A stretch of DNA of 64,000 bases, taken from assembly GCA_964546955.1 (NCBI GenBank), contig CAZJLP010000015.1:1-64000 (forward strand). The letters run 5' to 3'. This document shows positions 1-9,500 of the stretch, one piece after another. The translations under genes were made by a program, and so were the position numbers. Positions within the stretch are counted from its first letter, which is position 1. The number at the start of each line of letters is the position of its first letter. Origin of the DNA: CAZJLP01 sp964546955. GTDB lineage: Bacteria > Verrucomicrobiota > Verrucomicrobiia > Opitutales > Opitutaceae. The notes under the pieces are model-generated. The model saw nothing but the letters and a program-made list of their open reading frames with translations. It did not search any database and was not told where the DNA came from.

Positions 1-455
1 GCCAGGAAATCGAAAACCTGCTGAGTCAATCCGGAGTTTCGTTTCAGCTGCGTTCCCGGGGCAAAGCTCCCCGGCTTGTCGACGTCGCGGTAGCCGATAC
101 GACGGGCGAACTGCGGCGGCTCACTCAGCTGGCCGAGGTTGTCTTCGTAGGGAAAAGCCTGCCGCCGCACGATCAGGGTCAGACGCCGGTCGAGGCCGCG
201 GCACTTGGGCGAGCGCTGCTTTTTGGCCCGGGAATGTCGAATTTTCGGGCGATCGCCGCGGAGTTAGTCGAGCGGCGGGCTGCGCGAGTTGTGGGCGATG
301 CGGAGGAATTGTCGGCCCGCGCGCTCGAGTTGTTTTTGGACGGTCCGCAGCGCGCCGCGATGGCTGAGGCCGCGCGGCAATGGCACCGCGAGAATCAGGG
401 CGCGGTTGAACGCACGCTCGCGGTGATTCGCGAGGAACTCGGCCGGTTAAAGTGA
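1..455 (+). CDS. waaA: 3-deoxy-D-manno-octulosonic acid (Kdo) transferase, C-terminal fragment
   Basis: The gene enters from the left edge, so only about 150 C-terminal residues are visible, in the frame whose first full codon starts at base 3. The visible part matches the nucleotide-sugar-binding half of WaaA/KdtA, a GT-B enzyme of the inner membrane that adds Kdo to lipid A from CMP-Kdo. Seen directly: DTTGELRRL, then VFVGKSLPPHDQGQTPVEAA (the family's VGgSL...GGHNPLEPA segment, slightly altered), then FGPGMSNFR and a C-terminal helix with WHRENQGA. The gene ends at TGA 453-455. It implies a Gram-negative envelope with Kdo-containing LPS. An in-frame ATG at 234 is internal, since conserved family sequence continues upstream of it. 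Confidence 0.85.
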   Translation, partial: QEIENLLSQSGVSFQLRSRGKAPRLVDVAVADTTGELRRLTQLAEVVFVGKSLPPHDQGQTPVEAAALGRALLFGPGMSNFRAIAAELVERRAARVVGDAEELSARALELFLDGPQRAAMAEAARQWHRENQGAVERTLAVIREELGRLK

Positions 456-692
456 GCCGCGTCGACGACTAAGGTTGGCAGTCGTTGTGCCGAGGTAGGT
501 GCATGCAAGGGACGACAATCGAGAATCGACTGAAGGCCTCCGGCGGCGCTGAACGAGCTGCGTGGAGCTCCGCTCCGCGACCGCTGAGCACGGCGGCTCC
601 GCGACTGGTTCATGGTAGGCATTATGCGCGAGCTGGCGGAGAAATAGGTTGCGCCTCCTCCGACCGAATCTAGGATTTCCACTTTTCGCTCG

Positions 693-3320
693 ATGCAATC
701 GCACGGTCCGAAGCGCGTCTATACTCCACACTCCCTCGAGTTTTGGTTCGGAAAGCTCGAAAACGATTGGGCGGAGTATTTTAGCGAACATCAGCTGGAG
801 GAGGGCCGCCGACTTTACCGCGAAGGGGAAGTGCGGGAGCTGGAATTGACCGGCAACGACGCCATCATCCACCGGCGAGTCGAGAAAAAAGACGAATACG
901 CGGTAATCGAATGGGACGGCAAAGGACTGTCGGTGCGTTCCTCGTCCACGGACAAGGATATGGCGCACGCGCTGGCCGTCGCTGGCTTGCACGAGATCGA
1001 GGAACTGGTTTGCGACGAGATTTCGCCGCTGCCGGAGGACGAAAATGCCGCCCGGGAGAAAGCCGCCGCGGCGCACTCGCCCAATGGCAACGGTAACGGC
1101 AGCGGTCACGCCCATGGACACAACGGAAATGGCGCAGCGGCCGGCACTTCGAGCAACGGCGGAGGCGGGGCGAAAGCCAGCCCAGCGCCGGCCAAGCCGG
1201 CGACCGCCGGCGCAAAGTCGAGGCCTCTCGTTTTGGTGTTTAAGACGAAGGCGGAAGGATTGGCCTTCCAGGCGGTTTGGCAGAACCCGGACAAGTCAAA
1301 AATCCCTGCCCTCGGCCAGGCGGCCCATGCCAATGGAAGCGGTCACGTCTCTTCGACCGAGCGAGCCAAGTTGATCGGCTTGGCGGCGTATGCGCGCAAA
1401 GCCCATTTCAACTACAATCAGACCACCGGGATTTACCTCCTCGAGTCGGTGGTCGAAATTCCCAATTTCCTCAAAGTCACGCTGCCCGCCTGGAAGCGGT
1501 TGTTTTCGATCGAGCTCGATGACAAGGCCACCAATCTCCTCAAGGGTCCGCGGGCGATCGAGATCGAAGCGGTCGCGGAGCGCCGGAACAGCCACGGCTT
1601 GGATCTCCGCTGGATCTTCAAAGCGGGCGAACGCCTGTTGACGGAGGAAGAAGTCAATCTCATCACCAAGCGCGGCACGGCGCCCATTATCATCCCGAGC
1701 ATCGGGATCGTGACCTTGCCGACCGAACGGCTCGAGTCTCTGCGTGCCTGGGAACGGAATGTGGCGGAAACACACGCCGACGGCTCGCTCTCGCCGTACC
1801 TGATCTTTTCGTTGTTCAACGACGCGCGTTTCAAGCTCACCCTTTCTTCCGAGCTCGAAGCATGGCGGCAGAGCGTGCTTGCTCCCACGCCCGCTCCGTC
1901 GAAGTTGCCTGAACTTCTGCGGCCCTATCAGCGGCGCGGGGTCGAGTGGCTGCACCACCTCTGTGACGTCGGCTGCCATGGCCTGCTGGCGGACGAGATG
2001 GGTTTGGGCAAGACGCTGCAGGTCATTTCGCTTCTCGCCACGCGGCGGATCAAGGATCGCCCCAATCTCATCGTATGCCCGGCGAGCGTTGTTCCGGTCT
2101 GGCGGGAGGAGCTGGCGAAATTCTTTCCCGAATTGCCGGTCGATGTGCTGAAGACGGGTCACGATTTTACTTCGCGCAAGGACGCGGTCATCTGGCTCGC
2201 CAGTTACACGCAATTGCGAAAGCACAAGGCGCTGCTGGATACGCACGAGTTCGGCTATTCGGTGTTGGACGAGGGACAGTTCATCAAGAATCCCGACGCG
2301 AAGGTCACCCAGACCTGCTTTGCCATTCGCGCCAGCCATCGCATCGTCTTGACCGGCACGCCGCTGGAAAATCGCCAATTGGACCTGTGGTCGATCTTCC
2401 GCTACTTGCTCCCTGGGCTCCTGGGATCGCGCTCGAGTTTCGAGGCCGGCCTGAACGCCGATCGGACCGCCACGATCGAAAGGCTGCGGGCGCAACTCGC
2501 GCCGTTTATTCTGCGGCGAACGAAGAACGAAGTGGCGACCGAACTTCCACCCAAAGTGGAGATGGAATTGCTCTGTCCCCTCACGGATGTTCAGCGCGCC
2601 GAATACGCTCGCATCTGCAGCGAGGGTCTCAACCGTCTCGGAGACGATGTCGGCGCCGCCATGCGCGAAAAGAGTTTCGGCTTCCTCGCCCTGCTCACGC
2701 GCCTGCGCCAGGTTTGCTGCGATCCCGACATGCTGCCTTGGCTGAAGGCACCGCTGACCGATTCGGGCAAAATCAATCTTTTGGTGGAGAAGCTGGCCGA
2801 GGTCATCGGCAGCGGCCACAAGGTGGTCATTTTCTCCCAGTTTGTGATGTTGCTCGATCGCGTGCGCGAGGCGCTGACGGTCAACTTCCCGGATTTACAG
2901 CGGTTCGAGCTCACCGGCATGACGCTCGATCGGCAAAAACCTGTCCAGGCCTTCCAAAATGCGCAAGGCGCGGCCGCCATGCTGGTGTCGCTCAAGGCCG
3001 CCGGCACCGGCATCACCCTGCATGCGGCGGATTATGTTTTCCTCCTCGATCCATGGTGGAATCCCGCGGTCGAAGCACAGGCGGTGGACCGCGTTCATCG
3101 CATCGGCCAAAAGAGCACGGTGTTCGTCTACCGCATGATCACTGCCGGTACGATCGAAGAGCGCATCGAGGCCTTGAAAGCCTCGAAGAAGGACCTGTTC
3201 GACAAGCTTATTGGCGGCCTCGGCGGCGACTTCGACTTGAGCCAACACTTCTCTTCGCTGCACAGCCTGATCCAGCTCACGACCGCCCAAGTCGAATCCG
3301 AGCCGAGTTTGGCGTATTGA
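693..3320 (+). CDS. SNF2/SWI2-family DEAD/DEAH-box helicase
   Basis: This 875-residue protein is a Swi2/Snf2 ATPase, a family of DNA translocases that remodel protein-DNA complexes. The two RecA-like lobes occupy residues about 410-860. Motif I, DEMGLGKT, is near 433-440. Motif II is DEGQ (about 526) instead of DEAH or DEGH. Motif III is LTGTPLENR (about 552). The C-terminal lobe has VVIFSQF, a DPWWNP block (about 786-791) and RVHRIGQ. The first 130 residues resemble the region before a SWIM zinc finger, but the CxC...CxH residues are absent. They are followed by a low-complexity Gly/Asn/His/Ala-rich linker (about 130-180). No good Shine-Dalgarno precedes the ATG. Targets cannot be inferred from context. 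Family assignment is secure. Confidence 0.93.
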   Translation: MQSHGPKRVYTPHSLEFWFGKLENDWAEYFSEHQLEEGRRLYREGEVRELELTGNDAIIHRRVEKKDEYAVIEWDGKGLSVRSSSTDKDMAHALAVAGLHEIEELVCDEISPLPEDENAAREKAAAAHSPNGNGNGSGHAHGHNGNGAAAGTSSNGGGGAKASPAPAKPATAGAKSRPLVLVFKTKAEGLAFQAVWQNPDKSKIPALGQAAHANGSGHVSSTERAKLIGLAAYARKAHFNYNQTTGIYLLESVVEIPNFLKVTLPAWKRLFSIELDDKATNLLKGPRAIEIEAVAERRNSHGLDLRWIFKAGERLLTEEEVNLITKRGTAPIIIPSIGIVTLPTERLESLRAWERNVAETHADGSLSPYLIFSLFNDARFKLTLSSELEAWRQSVLAPTPAPSKLPELLRPYQRRGVEWLHHLCDVGCHGLLADEMGLGKTLQVISLLATRRIKDRPNLIVCPASVVPVWREELAKFFPELPVDVLKTGHDFTSRKDAVIWLASYTQLRKHKALLDTHEFGYSVLDEGQFIKNPDAKVTQTCFAIRASHRIVLTGTPLENRQLDLWSIFRYLLPGLLGSRSSFEAGLNADRTATIERLRAQLAPFILRRTKNEVATELPPKVEMELLCPLTDVQRAEYARICSEGLNRLGDDVGAAMREKSFGFLALLTRLRQVCCDPDMLPWLKAPLTDSGKINLLVEKLAEVIGSGHKVVIFSQFVMLLDRVREALTVNFPDLQRFELTGMTLDRQKPVQAFQNAQGAAAMLVSLKAAGTGITLHAADYVFLLDPWWNPAVEAQAVDRVHRIGQKSTVFVYRMITAGTIEERIEALKASKKDLFDKLIGGLGGDFDLSQHFSSLHSLIQLTTAQVESEPSLAY

Positions 3321-3410
3321 CTGACGCTGCCGGCTCGAGGTGGAACGCGACCTCCGGGCGCGTTGGTTTGGACAACGTCGCAACACTCACTCCCTCGAAC
3401 GGCGCGCTCG

Positions 3411-3453
3411 CCGTTTCGACGCGCTCAAGGTGCTGAGTCTGGTCGAGGGAGAG
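3411..3453. repeat. Imperfect palindromic intergenic repeat, copy 1
   Basis: This 43-bp stretch downstream of the SNF2 gene closely matches 33908-33949 in sequence and outline. Both contain GCTCAAGGT in the middle, begin CCGTTTCG and end GTCGAGGGAGAG. The two halves are roughly complementary (GACGCGCTC against GAGTCTGGTC), so an RNA copy could fold into a stem. It resembles the 'TTCGACAGGCTCAGG...' class of intergenic palindromes found in many bacteria. Function is unknown. Confidence 0.5.
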
Positions 3454-3497
3454 ATCGCGCTCCCTTTTCGCCCAGCTCTCGCCGATCGCGGTCTGGC

Positions 3498-4226
3498 TCA
3501 GTGCGAGGCTTCGTCTTGTAGCCGCTTGATCTCTTCCTCTCCGAGGGGGCCGTGACGGGTCACGCGCAGGCTGTCGACGAACTCGCGGGCGAAATCGCGG
3601 TTCAAGCGCGCGTTGATGAAGGCCGCGACACTCATCGCGATCAACGCGCCCAGCGACGCCAGCGCCATGTCCTTGTGGGCATCCCAGATGTCTCCTTGCG
3701 TGCCCAGATAGGCTGCGCCCAGTTCGCCCCCGATTCCGACGGCGGCGGCCCACTCGATCAGCTCGTAGAGCATCGACGTGCTCATGGCCACGTCCAGCGG
3801 GAGGAAGTAACCCCAGAATCCCCGCACATTGGCGACCCGCAGGAACACTTCGCGAATGGGGTACGCCAGCAGCAACCCGTAGGAAAAATGCACCAGCCGA
3901 TCAAAGTGGTTGCGCTGCCACCCGAGCATCTCGTTCAGCGAGCGACCGAAAAGCGCCCGGGTCCAATCGTTGTAAGGAACCTCCGAATACGTCCAATGCG
4001 CGCCCGTCTCGTGCAGGCACAAGAAGAAAAAGGTCAACGTGTAGCTAATGCGGGAAAGCGGAAGACGCCGGTAGGTTGCCGCCAGAAAAATCAGGAACAC
4101 CGCGACCAGCGCGTTTTCAAGCCACCAATCGTGAGGAAAATGAGCTCCCCAGCCGGAGAGCGCCAACACGGGCACGAGAAGCGCGGAAAGGACTGCGACG
4201 TAACGAAGCCGGGAGGGTAGTGCCAC
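3498..4226 (-). CDS. DUF2238 (YjdF-like) integral membrane protein
   Basis: The 242-residue protein has about six hydrophobic segments and the conserved blocks of the DUF2238/YjdF family: HETGAHWTYSEVPY, HFDRLVHFSYGLL, YELIEWAAA and TQGDIWDAHKDM. The His, Asp and Glu residues in these blocks lie at membrane edges and are typical of the family, whose biochemical role is unknown. The start is GTG (codon at 4226-4224). The gene converges with the SNF2 gene and is divergent from the ABC-F gene, so it is probably transcribed alone. Confidence 0.85.
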   Translation of the reverse strand: MALPSRLRYVAVLSALLVPVLALSGWGAHFPHDWWLENALVAVFLIFLAATYRRLPLSRISYTLTFFFLCLHETGAHWTYSEVPYNDWTRALFGRSLNEMLGWQRNHFDRLVHFSYGLLLAYPIREVFLRVANVRGFWGYFLPLDVAMSTSMLYELIEWAAAVGIGGELGAAYLGTQGDIWDAHKDMALASLGALIAMSVAAFINARLNRDFAREFVDSLRVTRHGPLGEEEIKRLQDEASH

Positions 4227-4337
4227 GCGCCGAGCCTAGGTCGACCGGCGGTCGGGAGTCGAGGACGCTGATTTACCCGGGAAGGCTGGTTCGCGGCTTG
4301 CCCCGAAGGTCCGTTTTGCCCACGTTGGACCCTTTGC

Positions 4338-6161
4338 ATGGCTCTCTTTAACCTGCTCGATATCAATCTTAGCTTCGGTGGACCCCACATCCTGGAAAAC
4401 GTGAACTTCCAAGTGGATCCGGGAGAGCGGGTGTGTCTGGTCGGACGCAATGGGGCGGGAAAATCCACGCTGATGCGTGTGATCTCCGGCGAGATGCAGC
4501 CCGATAGCGGCGATATTTCACGTCAGCCAGGCGCGGTCTTCGCGCGCCTGACGCAGGAAGTGCCGGCCGATGTGCAGGGCACGATCCATGACATCGTCGC
4601 CGCCGGCCAGCGGCCGGAGCGTGAGCATGAGGAGCAATGGGAGCGCGATGTCCGGCTGGAAGACTTGCTGGCCAAACTTCAGCTCAACCCCACCACGCAG
4701 TTCTTCACCTTGTCGGGCGGCTTGAAGCGCCGCGTCCTTCTCGCCCGCGCTTTGGCGGCGCAACCCGACCTGCTTTTGCTGGATGAACCGACCAACCATC
4801 TCGATCTCGATTCGATTCTGTGGCTGGAGGATTTTCTGCTGACTGAAAAGCTGGCGCTGTTTTTTGTGACGCACGATCGCGCGTTCCTCCGGAAATTGGC
4901 CACGCGCATCGTGGAGTTGGATCGCGGCCGGCTGGCCAGCTGGGCTTGCGATTACGACACGTACCTCGTCCGCAAGGAGCAGGTCCTCGAAGCCGAGGAA
5001 AAACAACGGGCCGCTTTCGACAAGAAGCTGGCGCAGGAGGAAGAATGGATTCGGCGGGGCGTCAAGGCGCAGCGTTCCCGTGCGCAAGGGCGCATTCATC
5101 AATTGATGGCCATGCGAGCCGAGCGGCGCGCCCGCCGCGAGCGGCTGGGCAACGTGAATTTGAAGCTGGCGGAGGCGGAGAAGTCGGGCGTCAAGGTGAT
5201 CGAGGCCGAAGACGTGTCCTTTTCCTATCCCGATGGCCGCGTGCTCGTGCGAGATTTCACCACGACGATCACGCGCGGAGACAAGATCGGCCTGATCGGG
5301 CCCAACGGCGCCGGCAAGTCGACCTTGATCAAGCTGCTCTTGGGACAACTCGCTCCGACCGGCGGCACCATCAAACATGGCACCAATTTGGAGATCGTCT
5401 ACTACGATCAGTTGCGCGCCCAAATCGACGATAAGAAGACGGTGGCCGACAACATCGCCGACGGAAACACTACCGTGACGATCGACGGGCGCTCGCGCCA
5501 CGTCATCAGTTATTTGCAGGATTTTCTTTTCGCTCCGGATCGCGCGCGCACCCCGGCGGGGGTTCTTTCCGGGGGCGAACGCAATCGTCTTTTGCTGGCG
5601 CGGCTCTTCACCAAGCCGGCGAATGTTCTCGTGATGGACGAGCCGACCAACGACCTCGACGCCGAGACGCTCGATCTGCTGGAGAATTTGCTCGTCGACT
5701 ACGCGGGCACGCTCCTGCTGGTCAGCCACGACCGCGATTTTTTGGACAATGTTGTCACGAGCACGCTGGTCTTCGAAGGCGACGCAAAGATTGGCGAGTA
5801 CATTGGCGGTTATGCGGATTGGGTTCGCCAGCGGGCGATGCTGCGCGCGCCAAAGAGAGAGAACGCCTCCCCGACGGCGGCTCCGGCGAAGATCACCGCC
5901 GGTTCAAAAGCCGGGAAACCCCGCAAGCTAAACCAGAAAGAGCAGCGGGAATTGCAAGCGCTGCCCGGGCAGATCGAAAACCTCGAGAAGGAGCAAGCCA
6001 CGTTGGCCGCCAAGCTGTCCGATCCCACGTTCTATCAGCGCGAGTCCGCGGCGGCCCCGGGGGTAAAGGCGCGCCTCGAAGAACTCGAACGCGACCTCGC
6101 CAAGGGCTTCGCCCGCTGGGAAGAACTCGAACAGATCGCGAACGCCAGCCGCGAAGAGTAG
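4338..6161 (+). CDS. uup: ABC-F family ATPase, Uup type
   Basis: This 607-residue soluble protein has two ABC ATPase domains and no membrane segments, as in the ABC-F family of ribosome-associated translation factors. Domain 1 has Walker A GRNGAGKST (about 36-44), signature LSGGLKRR (about 125) and Walker B LLLLDEPTNHLD (about 144-155). A basic inter-domain linker rich in Arg/Lys follows. Domain 2 has GPNGAGKST (about 320), LSGGERNR (about 410) and VLVMDEPTNDLD (about 431). A Lys/Glu-rich coiled coil at about 528-605 is the Uup C-terminal domain, reported to bind DNA, and separates it from EttA. The family is linked to ribosome rescue or assembly and to tolerance of transposon excision. Start ATG at 4338. 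Confidence 0.9.
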   Translation: MALFNLLDINLSFGGPHILENVNFQVDPGERVCLVGRNGAGKSTLMRVISGEMQPDSGDISRQPGAVFARLTQEVPADVQGTIHDIVAAGQRPEREHEEQWERDVRLEDLLAKLQLNPTTQFFTLSGGLKRRVLLARALAAQPDLLLLDEPTNHLDLDSILWLEDFLLTEKLALFFVTHDRAFLRKLATRIVELDRGRLASWACDYDTYLVRKEQVLEAEEKQRAAFDKKLAQEEEWIRRGVKAQRSRAQGRIHQLMAMRAERRARRERLGNVNLKLAEAEKSGVKVIEAEDVSFSYPDGRVLVRDFTTTITRGDKIGLIGPNGAGKSTLIKLLLGQLAPTGGTIKHGTNLEIVYYDQLRAQIDDKKTVADNIADGNTTVTIDGRSRHVISYLQDFLFAPDRARTPAGVLSGGERNRLLLARLFTKPANVLVMDEPTNDLDAETLDLLENLLVDYAGTLLLVSHDRDFLDNVVTSTLVFEGDAKIGEYIGGYADWVRQRAMLRAPKRENASPTAAPAKITAGSKAGKPRKLNQKEQRELQALPGQIENLEKEQATLAAKLSDPTFYQRESAAAPGVKARLEELERDLAKGFARWEELEQIANASREE

Positions 6162-6335
6162 TTGAGGGTGTCAGCGCTCCTTTGATTTGTTGAGAAATCT
6201 CTGAAGAACGGCTCGCAGGGTAGGGCGGGGCTTCCGCACCCGCCGTCAAAGGGGAACGATGCCGCGTAGGAACATTCGTTTTGATGCCGTCCGACGCTGC
6301 GCAGATGTTTCCGTGCTACGTTTGCCACACACGAC

Positions 6336-6360
6336 GGCGATCCGGAGGCCTCGCCCTACC
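6336..6360. repeat. GGCGAnCCGG...CTCGCCCTACC motif, copy 1
   Basis: The 25-bp segment aligns with 13690-13716, differing mainly by a 2-bp insertion and a few substitutions. A partial third match (CACTCGCCCTACC) ends at about 33962. The motif is a short imperfect palindrome (GGCGA...TCGCC). All copies are intergenic, which suggests a dispersed element and not coding sequence. Confidence 0.4.
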
Positions 6361-6406
6361 TTACGATCTTCTCACTCCGTCTTTTCAGGCTCCCTAACCA
6401 AGGATC

Positions 6407-6445
6407 ACACGGATCAACCCTCCGGTCATCCGTGTTCATCCGTGT
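6407..6445. repeat. 10-bp-period palindromic repeat (ATCCGTGT type)
   Basis: ACACGGAT at 6407-6414 is the inverse of ATCCGTGT at 6428-6435, which is repeated in tandem at 6438-6445 with a 10-bp period. The result is an 8-bp perfect stem around a 13-nt loop, plus one extra half-site. Similar 'atccgtgttcatccgtgt' strings occur between genes in many Verrucomicrobia and Planctomycetes, as I recall. Their function is unknown. Confidence 0.5.
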
Positions 6446-6536
6446 TTAAAAATTACTTTGGAAAATTTGGGTGGTGGCTGGCAGCAACGCTTCATCTGCT
6501 GCTCTTCTATTCGTGTCCGTTCGCGGTTGAGATTCT

Positions 6537-9500
6537 TTAATGAAAATCATGCGAGGCCTGCTCGGGCACTTCGGCGAAACGCAATGGCACGATCTTTTCC
6601 GCTTTCACGTGGATGACTCCTTCCTGATTTTGCAGAGGCCCCGTGATGCGCAGCGAAGATTCCTGCGTCAGCACCAAGCGCAGCCGTTCGAAGAGATCGG
6701 GGCGCACCACGGCATTGGCGATGCCGGTTTCATCCTCCAGTGAAACAAAGACGAATCCCTTGGCCGTGCCCGGGCGTTGACGACAGATCACGCTGCCGGC
6801 GATCGTGACACGTTCGCCGTCCCGACCGAGCGGGAGATCGGAAGCGCGCAACACGTCCGGCAACTGGGCTCGAATCGTCGCCATGGGGTGCGAGCCCGCG
6901 GTCAGCGACATCTCCGCGAAGTCGGCGTTGAGGCGTTCGGAGAGAGTCATGGGCAGGAGGGGGGACTCCGCGACCTGCAAAAGCTCGTCTGAAAAATGTC
7001 GGAACAACGTTTCTTCGGCGGACCAGGCTGCTTCGATCTGCCACAATGCCGCGCGGCGATGGCCGGCCAACGCGTTCAGAGTGCCGACCGCGGCGAGGCA
7101 GCGACGTTCCGCCGCCGTAAATGTCGTTCGCGCCAGAAAATCGTTGAGTGATGCGAATGGCTTTTCCGTGCGCGTCGCCAGCATGGCCCGAACGTTATTT
7201 TCGCGCATGCCTTTTAGATGCTGAAGCCCCAGCCGCAGCGCTCCGTCTGTTTCCACGATGCATTGCCACTCCGACTTGAGAATGCACGGAGGGCGTACTT
7301 TCAATCCATGGCGTCGTCCATCCTGCAGGATCGTGGCCGGGGAGTAGAAACCCATGGGCTGATTATTCAGCAAACTCGCCGTGAACTCGGCCGGACGATG
7401 GACCTTCAGCCAGGTGCTCGCATTGGCCAGGAGGGCGAACGAGATCGCGTGGCTCTCGGGGAAGCCATAAAAGGCGAAGGAGGAAACGGCTTCGACGATT
7501 TTTTCAACCACCTGCGTTGCGTAGTTCTTCTTCGCCAGGTTCGCGCGCAGTTTTTCAGTGACTTTGATCAGGCGGTTGTTGTTGCGGTTGAAACCCATCG
7601 CGCGGCGCAATTCCTCCGCCTCGGCTCCCGTGAAATCGGCCAGCACCATCGCGATCTGCAGCATCTGCTCCTGGAAAAGGATGACACCATAGGTTCGCTC
7701 GAGGATTGGTTTGAGCACGGGTTCCAGGCTGGGATCGATGTAGACCACGGTCTCCCGCTCGTTGCGTCGTTTGATGATGGGATGAACCAATTTCCCCACG
7801 ATCGGTCCCGGCCGGATGATCGCGACTTGGATGGCTACATCGTAGAATTCGCGCGGTTTGAAGCGGGGAAGCGTGCTCATCTGGGCGCGGCTCTCGATCT
7901 GGAATACACCGATCGTGTCGGCTTTGCACATCGCTTCAAAGGTCGCGCGGTCGTCGGTGGGTATCTTGTACAACTCGCTCGGTCCGCCCCGTTTTTGGCA
8001 CAACGTGAGCGAATCCTGGAGCACGGCCATCATGCCGAGGCCCAGAAAGTCGATTTTGACCAGCCCGAGTTCCTCGCAATCGTCCTTGTCCCATTGCACG
8101 ATCGTTCGGCCCGGCATCGACGCATTTTCGATCGGCACGATAGTGTCGAGTTTCTGCGGGCAGAGCACCATGCCGCCCGAATGCTGGCCGAGGTGACGCG
8201 GCAAGCCATAGACGCCTTGATAAAGGGAAACGAGCGCGGGCAGGCGCGGGTGGGTTTTGGCCAAACCCGCCAAGCGGAGTTGGTCCTCCAATTCGATGGT
8301 ATGTGGAAAGTCGCCATTGGCATAGAGGGAGGAGAAACGATCCATTACATCGTCAGAGAGGCCGAGCACCTTGCCCATTTCCCGAATCGCACTGCGCCCG
8401 CGGTAGGTGATCACGTTGGCGACCATGGCCGCTCCTCTCGGCGCGTAGCGCCGATAAATTTCCTGGATGACCGACTCGCGCAGATCTCCGCTGGGCAGGT
8501 CGAGATCGATATCGGGCCAGGAAGGGTGACCGTCCGCGCCGACGCGCCCTTCGCTCAGAAAGCGTTCGAAGAGGAGCCGTTGTTTGATCGGATCCACCGC
8601 CGTGATGCGCAGCGAGTAGCAGACCGCGCTATTGGCGGCGCTGCCACGGCCCTGGATCAGGACGCCTTGCTGACGGCACCACCGACAGATGTCCCAGACG
8701 ATCAGAAAATATCCGGCGAAGCCCAATTTCTTGATCAACGCCAGTTCCTTGTTCAATTGGGTTTCAATTTGCGGAGTGAGGCGGCCGAAACGTTCGCGAG
8801 CGCCTTCGTAGGTCCGAGCGCGAAGATAGTCGTCCGGGTCGCTGCCAAGGGGGAGCGGATAATCGGGAAACCGATATCCTAGATTGCGAAGACTAAACTC
8901 CAGTCTTTCGGAAAGCCGAACCGAATTCGCCACGGCCGCGGGACAGTCGTGAAACAAGTCTGCCATCTCCTGGGGCGAGCGCAGGTGGCGCTCGCTATTT
9001 TGCGAGAGAAGGCGCCCGGCTTGATCCAGCAGCGTGTGATGCCGCAGGCACGTGAACGCATCGGCTACCTTGCGACTGCCCTTGGTGTCATAAACGACAC
9101 CTCCCGTCGCAAGGAGAGGCAACTTGTGCGCGGCGGCGAGATCGGCCAGAAGCTTGAACCGGTGATCCTCGCCGCGGAGTCGCCGCCGCTGCACCTCCAC
9201 GTAGACGTTTTTGGCGCCGAATGTTTTTTTCAGAGCGGCGAGGATCTCCGCCGCTTTGTTGACGTCGCCCCGGGCGAGCGCGCGCGCCACCGGGCCCTCT
9301 TCATCGCCGGTCAAGGCGATCAAGCCTTCGGCCTGCTCCGCCAGCTCCTCCGCGGTGGCGAAGCAGGGCCGCTTGCGTTCATGCGGATCCACCCCGGGCG
9401 GAAGATCGGCCGGAGCGATCAACGGAGAACGGGCGTCGAGCTTTGCCCGCGTGAGCAAACGGCAGAGGTTTTGATAACCCGTGCGGTTGGCGACGAGCAA

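Larger units (their letters stand above)
6162..6536. other. Intergenic region with repeat-like segments
   Basis: This 375-bp gap lies between uup and the end of dnaE2, which are convergent. It has no convincing gene. It holds a copy of the GGCGA...CTCGCCCTACC motif (6336-6360), a 10-bp-period palindromic repeat (6407-6445) and a degenerate relative of that repeat at about 6510-6527 (ATTCGTGTCCGTTCGCGG). No T-tailed terminator hairpin was found for either gene. Confidence 0.6.

Noticed and set aside
1296..2819. 507-codon minus-strand open frame opposite the SNF2 gene
   Set aside because: It is a shadow of the helicase core motifs on the other strand.
7218..8882. 554-codon plus-strand open frame opposite dnaE2
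   Set aside because: It is antisense to the strongly conserved DnaE2 palm region and has no recognisable domain; long opposite-strand frames are common in high-GC genes.
7001..9500. Further LexA boxes elsewhere in the SOS cassette
   Set aside because: Reading by eye found no second TGTTC-N4-GAACA site before imuA, imuB or dnaE2; a systematic pattern search was not possible.
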